Positions 7,619 through 12,353 of a stretch of DNA of 12,353 nt are shown here, one piece after another. The stretch lies in the NCBI GenBank assembly GCA_026770615.1, contig MU631739.1, forward strand, positions 16,402 through 28,754. Reading direction: 5' to 3'. This DNA comes from Pavlovales sp. CCMP2436. Its lineage: Eukaryota > Haptophyta > Pavlovophyceae > Pavlovales. Made by a program: the position numbers and the translations under genes. Under the pieces are notes generated by a model. That model ran no database searches. It was given only the letters and a program-made list of their open reading frames with translations, and was not told the origin of the DNA. Each line of letters starts with the position of its first letter. Position 1 is the stretch's first letter.

Positions 7619-8696
7619 CTAGAAATACGTCCGTCCCCTGACAGGTCTCCACCGGACCCAAGTGTTCAGAAACACTCGGATCAAGCGACCTTTGCAGAGC
7701 ACACGGATACCGTCCCCACCGCTAAGGCTGATCAGGCACACGACAGTCGACGGCTCTCTGACTGACGCACTGACCGGCCACTGCTGCCTCTCGCTCGTCT
7801 CAAAATGCAGCTCGCCTGCGCACGTGCCGCACCTGTAGCACAAAATAAACAGACAAATAACCTCCGGTAGCCTGTATCCCACTGTGTGATTCTGTCCACG
7901 AGGGGCAGGAATCACACGGTGGGGGCTCATTGTGGTCCCGGCCCGTCTACCCCACCCCATCAGGGGGTCGGGCCTCGGGCTCAATATGTTGGGGTGTGTT
8001 TTCGAGGCATTGTTCCTCCCTCCTGCGCTTTTGGCGCGCCTCTGCTGGCTGCTGGGGTGTGCGGGTCTGTGGCCCTGCTTTTGGTCGCGTGGATTGGCGC
8101 AGAACACGATGGTGTGGGGCTCTGACGGTGGTCGTTCCGCTTTTGTCTGTGGGTGGCTGCGTCGTGCGAGTCCGCTTTCGTTCCGCTGCCAATTGTTGTG
8201 TCTGGTCCAGCACCATAGGTGGTGTGTATCTTTGCTTGGCTTCCAGTGGGCGCTGCTTGGCTTCCAGTGGGCGTTTGGCTGAGCGCAATATGCGCGGGTG
8301 AGACGCTGGCATGTGCACGTCTGCTGTGGTGTGTGCGGCCGCAGCTCGTTGCGTCGGTAGAGCGGTTGGGTTTGGCCCCTGTGGGGTGGCCGGCTTTCGC
8401 CTAGGCCTGCGGGTGGCTGGGGTCTGTCCCTGTGGTGTGGCGACCTTGGTTCGGCTCTGTGTGCGTTTGCGTGGTGGGCTTGTTGTGGTATCGTGTAGCG
8501 AGGCGGGCATAGTCGTTGTTGGTGGCTCGGGGGTCTGTGCCTGCTCCCACTTAGTAGATGGTGCGGCGGTCTGGCAGGCTTCCACTGGTCGTTTGAATGA
8601 GCGCAGTGTGCGTGTGTGCGTGGGTGGTGTGGCCACATTTGGTGCACTGGGGGCAGTCTTTGCTTGCGACACTGGGATGATGGCTGGTGTTGGCAT
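7619..8696 (-). pseudogene. Frame-broken paralogue of the 6727-7512 gene (copy B)
   Basis: The family's motif frame runs from an ATG at 8696 to a stop at 7947 (249 codons). It holds THTRTLRSFKRPVEA, SHPRILRSAKRPLEAKQ with an immediate 21-bp duplication (RPLEAKQ twice; DNA 8234-8254 and 8255-8275), and HHRVLRQSTRPKA. The family's C-terminal part (LSPRPDPLMGWG, then SGGDGIRVL) lies in a different frame that ends at 7619. In the other copy both parts share one frame. A net frameshift, or an intron that I cannot define, must therefore sit between about 7990 and 8090. Homology to copy A covers at least the last 350 bp, including a 26-bp identical stretch (6749-6774 = 7698-7723) that encodes the GGDGIRVL region. 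Past that point copy B reads through into a longer tail. A 372-codon frame (8737-7619) is open across the locus, but its N-terminal two thirds are the wrong frame by motif conservation. Confidence 0.5.
7628..7686. promoter_or_regulatory. Conserved hairpin at the 3' end of copy B
   Basis: GTCCGTCCCC is followed by AAGTGTT and AACACT around a short loop, matching the structure at the end of copy A although the bases on both sides have diverged. In copy B it lies inside the read-through tail of the open frame. Confidence 0.4.
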
Positions 8697-8799
8697 TTGT
8701 AGTGTGGCCAGATCAGGTGTGGCGGTGGAGTGTCCATGAGGCGAGGCCAGCGCAGCTTGACTCCGTGTATTAGTATGCCCGCGACCTATATCGCTCGGG

Positions 8800-8982
8800 G
8801 TACGGTGAAGGGATGTGATGTGAATGCTCCCGGCTTGCTCTTTGTCGTTGAGAGCGAGTTGTGCGCTCCCGTCTCGCTCTCTATTGTGTGAGAGCGTGCG
8901 GTAGGCCCGCGTTTGGGAACGATGTGGGCTTGTTAGAGGGAGGCATGCGTGCTCCCGTCTTGCTCTCTATGATGGCGAGAGC
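8800..8982. repeat. Double-hairpin repeats, right block
   Basis: This is the same family as 4405-5130. Second-type hairpins: GCTCT/AGAGC at 8837-8855, GCTCTC/GAGAGC at 8876-8895, and GCTCTC/GAGAGC at 8962-8982, with loops of 9, 8 and 9 nt of differing sequence. A first-type hairpin GGGAG/CTCCC stands at 8938-8956. The stretch 8863-8890 is almost identical to 4962-4989. The array lies just upstream (minus sense) of the copy B locus. Confidence 0.7.
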
Positions 8983-9064
8983 CGCCAGCGATTAACTACT
9001 CTAGGGTGTTAATAGATCGCGGCGCCAGCGATTAACTACTCTAGGGTGTTAATAGATCGCGGCG
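8983..9064. repeat. Perfect 40-bp tandem duplication
   Basis: Two adjacent identical 40-bp units (period 40; 8983-9022 and 9023-9062) that include CAGCGATTAACTACTCTAGG and GTGTTAATAGATCGCGG. The unit starts immediately after the last double-hairpin copy and shares its ATTAACTA tail. Perfect identity points to recent duplication. Confidence 0.95.
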
Positions 9065-9471
9065 ATGCGTGGAAGAAGAGAGACTCACTGTATCTCTCTA
9101 CCAGGCGGATGAGTAATAGGTGGTGTTCGGTCACGTCCCACGGGAAGTTGCCGGGCAGGGATGCGTCGTGGGCCGGTCCGCCCGGGGAAGCGCACGGGGT
9201 CGGCCGTGGTGCAGTTCCTGGACGGGGTCGCATAGGGCGAAGGAGCCGGGGTCGCATAGGGCGAAGGAGCTCCAGGACGCAGCCGCGGAGGCGGAGAATG
9301 CTTGCGCGCGGGCCTCGGGTAGGTGGAGAACTTCAGCCGGGATGGCGCGGCACGAGACCGGCGGATGCGAGTGCGTCGCGAGGTGGTACGCCTGGTGGCG
9401 GGGGAGAGTATGGGGCCGGGACGAAAGCGGGTGGTGGACGGCAGTGCCGCGGCAACTCGGCGAGGAACCAT
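9065..9471. other. GC-rich stretch with a 24-bp tandem repeat, no assignable gene
   Basis: Frames are open on both strands: plus 9046-9489, minus 9036-9257 and 9085-9471. The most protein-like piece is on the minus strand (NFPWDVTEHHLLLIRLVERY, about 9090-9150), but it ends in the 40-bp repeat and matches nothing I know. A CGGGGTCGCATAGGGCGAAG unit of 24 bp is perfectly duplicated at 9223-9246 and 9247-9270. Confidence 0.35.
9223..9270. repeat. Perfect 24-bp tandem duplication
   Basis: Two adjacent identical 24-bp units. The length is a multiple of three, so any overlapping frame gains eight residues (for example PSPYAT twice on the minus strand). No gene is assigned. Confidence 0.95.
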
Positions 9472-9610
9472 CGTTTAGGTAAAACCTAAACGAAGGGATC
9501 CGCTCGGAGGCGGGCGGGAGGTAAAACCTAAACGAAGAGAAAAGTTCGGTGGCGACAACTCCATCGAGGGCGAGGCTAACGAAGGGATCCGCTCGGAGGC
9601 GGGCGGGAGG
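9472..9610. repeat. Nested duplications around a 9+3+9 palindrome
   Basis: A perfect inverted repeat, CGTTTAGGT-AAA-ACCTAAACG, occupies 9472-9492. Its right half with flank, 19 bp (AGGTAAAACCTAAACGAAG), is repeated at 9519-9537. A 33-bp block (AACGAAGGGATCCGCTCGGA and onwards) is identical at 9489-9521 and 9578-9610. The copies interlock, as expected from repeated slippage or break-repair copying, or from insertion and excision events. Confidence 0.9.
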
Positions 9611-10211
9611 GTTGTCGCTGGTAGGGGTCAGTACAGTACCTTTCTAACGGAGTGCGATCGGAGTTAGATCGAGTTTGCCGAGAGTGCGCCAGAGTTCGTC
9701 GGGGCCTTAGTCGATGCGGCGCGTCACGAGCACTGCACATTCGCGTGCCAGGAAAGTACTTGAAGCAGTGAGCCCGACGATTCGCGAGGTCCTCGTTGTC
9801 CCCCTTTTCTCGGTCGTGCGCGCGCCTAGCTCCAACGCCAAGCTGCAGCGCTCGGCCTGCCTCGGCCTCGACGGCTCGCAGCATCAGTAACCTGGCGAAC
9901 TCGACCTCCTTCGCCACTCGCTCGATGGCGAGGGCCAGCCCCTGCACGACGGCGACAATTAGAACCGCAAGACCGTGAGCAGCGCCGATGGCTGCTGCAA
10001 GCAGCCCCAGGACGCCCAAGAGCAGCACGTCGGCGGCGACGCCACCGTCACGACGGGCGGACGCGAAAGTTCCCGCTCGCTCCCCCTCTCGCCTCTCCGC
10101 TCGGGTACGCCGCGCCGCGCGCCCTCGCCAAGCGTGTGGAATCGCTAATGAACCTCTCCCCCCCCCGCTGTGCACTTCCGCTGTCCGTGGTGCCGCCGTC
10201 GCTCGGCCCGC
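9576..10211 (-). CDS. Possible membrane-associated hypothetical protein, start unclear
   Basis: The minus frame is open from about 10211 to a stop at 9576-9578, but its only early start is a GTG (10175), so an upstream exon would be needed. The middle has a hydrophobic stretch long enough for one or two membrane passes (VLLLGVLGLLAAAIGAAHG, then LAVLIVAVVQGLAL). An amphipathic helix follows (IERVAKEVEFARLLMLRAV) and then HDREKGDNEDLANR. Stretches of alternating Leu/Ala and charged residues look more like a real protein than the Ser/Thr/Arg-rich plus frame (9988-10617). The C-terminal 50 residues run into the duplicated region at 9578-9610 and are unlikely to be native. I recognise no family; coding status is uncertain. 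Confidence 0.3.
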   Translation of the reverse strand, partial: AGRATAAPRTAEVHSGGGRGSLAIPHAWRGRAARRTRAERREGERAGTFASARRDGGVAADVLLLGVLGLLAAAIGAAHGLAVLIVAVVQGLALAIERVAKEVEFARLLMLRAVEAEAGRALQLGVGARRAHDREKGDNEDLANRRAHCFKYFPGTRMCSARDAPHRLRPRRTLAHSRQTRSNSDRTPLERYCTDPYQRQPSRPPPSGSLR

Positions 10212-10365
10212 TCATCTACGCGAGCGGCCCCACGCCCGTGGACCCCGGCCCAGTTCGACAACACGCTGGGCGACGTGCGGCCGGACGCGGGCACCACTGC
10301 TCCCCCGGAATGCAGGCCGCCGCACTCGGCATCCCACGCCTTTAAACACTAGGCATCGAATGCAG

Positions 10366-10477
10366 TTCCTTGAGTTCCTGCCGTTCTTGGTGGTTTTGGT
10401 GGTTTGGTGTGGTTTCAAAATTTCCTTGAGTTCCTGCCGTTCTTGGTGGTTTTGGTGGTTTGGTGTGGTTTCAAAAT
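10366..10477. repeat. Perfect 56-bp tandem duplication at the edge of a foldback element
   Basis: Two adjacent identical 56-bp units beginning TTCCTTGAGTTCCTGCCGTT and containing GGTGGTTTTGGTGGTTTGG. The second unit contributes the outer part of the left arm of the foldback element, so the element's left tip has been duplicated together with its flank. Confidence 0.95.
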
Positions 10478-10770
10478 CGCCCACCAACCACCAAAACCAC
10501 TATTTGTCCGCGTATTGGGTCTCAGTACGCGAACTCCCGATTTTGTTGGTTTGGTGTATTATATCTCTAAAAAGTTTTAGATTTTTATTTATTATTGAGT
10601 ATGCCCATGCCGCATGAGCCGCTGGACGGGATCGCCCTCGAAACACTTTTTTGGCCAAAAGACACACCAAACCACCAGAATCGGGAGTCCGCGTACTGAG
10701 ACCCAATACGCGAACAAATGGTGGTACGGTGGTGGGCGATTTTGAAACCACCACCAAACCACCAAAACCA
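10447..10770. mobile_element. MITE-like foldback element with inverted arms of about 110 bp
   Basis: The left arm (10447-10557) and right arm (10664-10770) are inverted copies. TGGTTTTGGTGG pairs with CCACCAAAACCA, TTTCAAAATCGCCCACCA (10469-10486) with its complement at 10730-10747, and a 21-bp perfect block with GCGTATTGGGTCTCAGTACG (10510-10530) with 10691-10711. Indels occur only in the CCA-rich part. The spacer of about 106 bp is partly AT-rich (TTTTTATTTATTATTGAG) and has no coding capacity. Long arms, small size and no gene fit a non-autonomous DNA transposon. No target-site duplication is evident. It ends 76 bp before the zinc-finger/HNH gene. Confidence 0.8.
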
Positions 10771-10846
10771 CTATTATTCTCGAAGCCGTTTTTCAGTCTT
10801 TTTTTTTCTGGGGCACCTACCAGCGTGACTACGAGCGAGAGGGGCC

Positions 10847-11446
10847 ATGCACACATGCCACACGTGCGGTGACGAGACTGAACGGGCGATACTCAACAAC
10901 AAGTACTGCAAATCCTGTTACGAGAAGCTGAAGAGGGCGGTGGACCACGGCTGCGGCATGCCGGAGCTCCACGGGCACGATAAGATCCGCCGCTGCCCAG
11001 TGTGTACGTCGCACGCGAACCTCTCGTCGAAGCGCAGCTAGCTACCGACAAGGGAGCGCTTTGTCGAGCTCTATTCGAAGGACCCGACGTGCGCCGTCAC
11101 GGGGTACGCCTTCCGCCCAGTGACGGACCCTGACCTGCTGTTGCCCACCCCGGTGAAGCGAAACCAAGGATTGGAGCACACGGAGGACAATCTCGTGTTC
11201 GTCGCGCGCTTTGTCGGCAACGCCATGCGAAACGGCCATTCGACGCTTGCCCAGGCCCAAGAGGCGATGGGCGTGCTCGCAGCCCCTCATCCCGTTCAAA
11301 AACATGTGAACCAGCCCCACGTCCGCAGGATCCTCCTGACCAAAAAGATCGCCGGGCCCAAACAACATAAATGGACACTTATCGGCGCACGTGAGCTCGA
11401 TAAACTACAGAGGATCGCGGGCAACTATAAAAACGGTGGGTTTTGA
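10847..11446 (+). pseudogene. Zinc-finger plus HNH-like protein with one in-frame TAG
   Basis: The frame starts at ATG 10847 (an in-frame TGA lies at 10826) and has one interruption, TAG at 11039-11041, after which it stays open for 134 codons to TGA 11444-11446. The first part (64 residues) has paired cysteines: Cys4/Cys7, Cys21/Cys24, Cys36 and Cys50/Cys53, suggesting two zinc-binding sites. The second part resembles the treble-clef HNH nucleases found in phages, large DNA viruses and protists: CAVTGYAF near its start, then an R-N-Q-G-L-E-HTEDNLVFV segment like the usual 'DR-x-N-x-G-Y-T-x-D-N-V' pattern, and a later helix with GNAMRNGHSTL. The usual Asp before Arg is Lys here, so catalysis may be lost. 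Both halves are in one frame with no frameshift. Either a recent nonsense mutation, translational read-through (the context is TAG-CTA) or two separate proteins could explain it; the second half alone has an ATG only at 11228. Nuclease assignment is moderate. Confidence 0.55.
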
Positions 11447-11450
11447 TGCT

Positions 11451-11544
11451 GAGGCTGAGTTTCTTATCAAAGTACATGCAAACAATGGTTAAATTTTGGT
11501 TAGAATTATTATTGAAGGGCTAAAAAACGAGGCTCAGTTTCTTA
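11451..11544. repeat. Short direct repeat, 78 bp apart
   Basis: GAGGCTGAGTTTCTTA (11451-11466) recurs as GAGGCTCAGTTTCTTA (11529-11544). It lies between the zinc/HNH gene and the OTU fragment. It may mark a small duplication; no function is assigned. Confidence 0.6.
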
Positions 11545-11603
11545 ACACGACTGTTTCTTTTTGCCCGCGATCCCCTGTATACTCCACTATAGGCCTTATC
11601 GAC

Positions 11604-12017
11604 ATGAACGTCAAAGGCGACGGAAACTGCCTCCTCTACGCCGCAATGGCAGTTGACGGTTATAACACAAACCACCCCCAGCAAGCTGCAAGAATTCGTC
11701 AGCTAGCCACATCCCACGCTAAATCACTATCACCCACAACACAAGAATCCCTGAAAATCAGACGAACGACCGAAATCCCCACATATCTCATGGAAACAAT
11801 CACCTCCCAGCCGTGGTCAGTATCAAACCAGGAAACGGACAATCACTGGATGAACAACAACATGATTCATAGCATAGCCATCATCCTCCGCGTCGACATA
11901 GGGGGAGGGGGGGTGGAGCCTGTAGCAATCGCTACAAGTTCACCACTAACCTCACTTCTACCACCACCATCCCTGCTGCCAGGACTAACGTCTGACGTCG
12001 ACCAAGTCAGTGAGTGA
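11604..12017 (+). pseudogene. OTU-like cysteine protease fragment, catalytic His not in frame
   Basis: The first in-frame ATG (11604) opens MNVKGDGNCLLYAAMAV, the hallmark OTU active-site box with Asp6 and nucleophile Cys9. The usual helical part follows, then WMNNNMIHSIAIILRVDI, matching the OTU segment before the last strands. OTU enzymes cleave ubiquitin-type linkages and need a C-terminal His, commonly in an HY-type motif. In this frame the sequence after the G-rich run (11901-11913) turns into Ser/Pro/Leu-rich residues with no His and ends at TGA 12015. In another frame directly after the run a short segment reads SNRYKFTTNL, ending at TGA 11993-11995, with Arg (codon 11930-11932) where an OTU would have His. 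This suggests a slip in the G run plus a lost catalytic residue. The frame is open upstream to 11496 without an ATG, so an upstream exon is possible. Codons favour A/C endings, unlike the NYN gene, suggesting transfer or a transposon origin. Confidence 0.65.
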
Positions 12018-12035
12018 ACAACACCTGTTGAACCA

Positions 12036-12140
12036 TGCTGAGCCGCTATCTTTATAATAGGGATTCAAGCTGGCGTCTGACTGTTCTGAATGTTGTGCTG
12101 AGCCACTATATATATTAATGTAGGGGGGTTCGGGCTGGCG
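12036..12140. repeat. Two diverged direct repeats downstream of the OTU fragment
   Basis: TGCTGAGCCGCTATCTTTAT...GGCTGGCG-type units stand at 12036-12075 and 12096-12140; the second has TGCTGAGCCACTATATATAT and GGGCTGGCG. Both have an AT-rich middle. They separate the OTU remnant from the next exon. Confidence 0.75.
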
Positions 12141-12186
12141 GTACGTTTCAAGTTCAAGTCAGGCTGATCTAAGCGCTCTGACGCAG

Positions 12187-12353
12187 GCTCCTACGCGCTA
12201 CGCCGCAGTGGGAGCTGGTAGAAGTGGTGGATGATGAGGAAGCCGAAAACAAAACGCTGGAGTCGCTGCGCAACGCGGGGCCGCCCGACAGTGCGCGAGC
12301 AAGCGAGTCCATTGGTGATCCCAGCGGTGACATATCGCTGGGAAGCGATGTGG
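12187..12353 (+). CDS. Partial coding exon of an unknown acidic protein, continues past the window
   Basis: The plus strand is open from just after an in-frame TGA (12179-12181) to the right edge. A 3' splice acceptor stands right there: CTAAG (possible branch point), then CTCTGACGCAG ending with AG at 12185-12186. From 12188 the frame reads LLRATPQWELVEVVDDEEAE, followed by a Lys/Leu/Glu segment, AGPPDSARASESIG, and GDISLGSDV at the edge. Acidic residues, Ser/Gly-rich linker character and G/C-ended codons match the NYN gene's codon style, not that of the OTU remnant. It is too short to assign a family and has no start codon here. It is most likely an internal or terminal exon of a gene lying to the right. 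Confidence 0.5.

Noticed and set aside
7256..7765. 169-codon hydrophobic plus-strand frame overlapping the copy A gene
   Set aside because: Silent codon differences between motif copies A and B support the minus strand; hydrophobicity here is the expected complement of Lys/Arg/Ser/Thr codons.
10447..10470. TGGTGG/TTTTGG-rich sequence as an internal telomere repeat
   Set aside because: The pattern is irregular, short, and is matched in inverted orientation at the other end of the foldback element, which explains it.
9988..10617. 209-codon plus-strand frame
   Set aside because: It runs from antisense-like Ser/Thr/Arg-rich sequence straight into the foldback element and its 56-bp duplication, so it cannot be a native protein end to end.
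10500..10856. 118-codon minus-strand frame before the zinc/HNH gene
   Set aside because: It consists almost wholly of the two inverted arms and spacer of the foldback element.
11039..11041. TAG reassigned to an amino acid in this genome
   Set aside because: The NYN gene ends at TAG directly after its conserved domain, and no other gene here needs TAG as sense.
12226..12252. GATGATGAG...CGAAAAC resembling a hammerhead ribozyme core
   Set aside because: The required CUGAUGA core is not present and no flanking stems or cleavage triplet fit; the sequence is better explained as codons for an acidic protein segment.

Overview
The window looks like nuclear DNA of a GC-rich unicellular eukaryote, probably an alga or other protist. 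The reasons are a Zc3h12a-type NYN ribonuclease, an OTU protease fragment, a probable spliced exon with a good 3' splice acceptor, no bacterial operon layout or Shine-Dalgarno pattern, and a large amount of tandem-repeat and transposon debris. I saw no rRNA, tRNA, CRISPR array or phage module. I cannot name the lineage.

Layout. Positions 3-707 (+) carry the C-terminal part of a well-preserved NYN/PIN-like ribonuclease, the only gene whose function is clear; its 5' end lies outside the window. A quiet stretch of about 0.9 kb follows. Positions 1607-2626 are a decayed DNA transposon of about 1.0 kb, with terminal inverted repeats and a minus-strand charged-helix protein broken by several frameshifts. 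Positions 2690-4400 are a GC-rich minisatellite that grades into a higher-order repeat of about 425 bp. Positions 4405-5130 and 8800-9000 hold copies of one dispersed repeat family built from two small hairpins, and they bracket a 3.7 kb block. Inside the block are a four-copy array of about 105 bp (5321-5744), a poorly defined GC-rich stretch (5745-6655), and a tandem pair of minus-strand genes. The upstream copy of the pair (7619-8696) is frame-broken and the downstream copy (6727-7512) is intact. They encode an unrecognised basic, repeat-motif protein family.

From 9000 rightwards come short perfect duplications (40, 24, 33 and 19 bp), a possible minus-strand membrane protein, and a foldback element resembling a MITE (10447-10770). 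Next is a zinc-finger plus HNH-like gene interrupted by a single in-frame TAG (10847-11446), then an OTU-type cysteine protease fragment without a catalytic His (11604-12017). At the right edge is an acidic coding exon that continues out of the window (12187-12353).

No pathway links these genes. The best-supported novelties are the duplicated gene family with synonymous codon drift and conserved 3' hairpins, the double-hairpin repeat arrays with an apparent compensatory stem change, and the single-stop zinc/HNH gene next to the OTU remnant.
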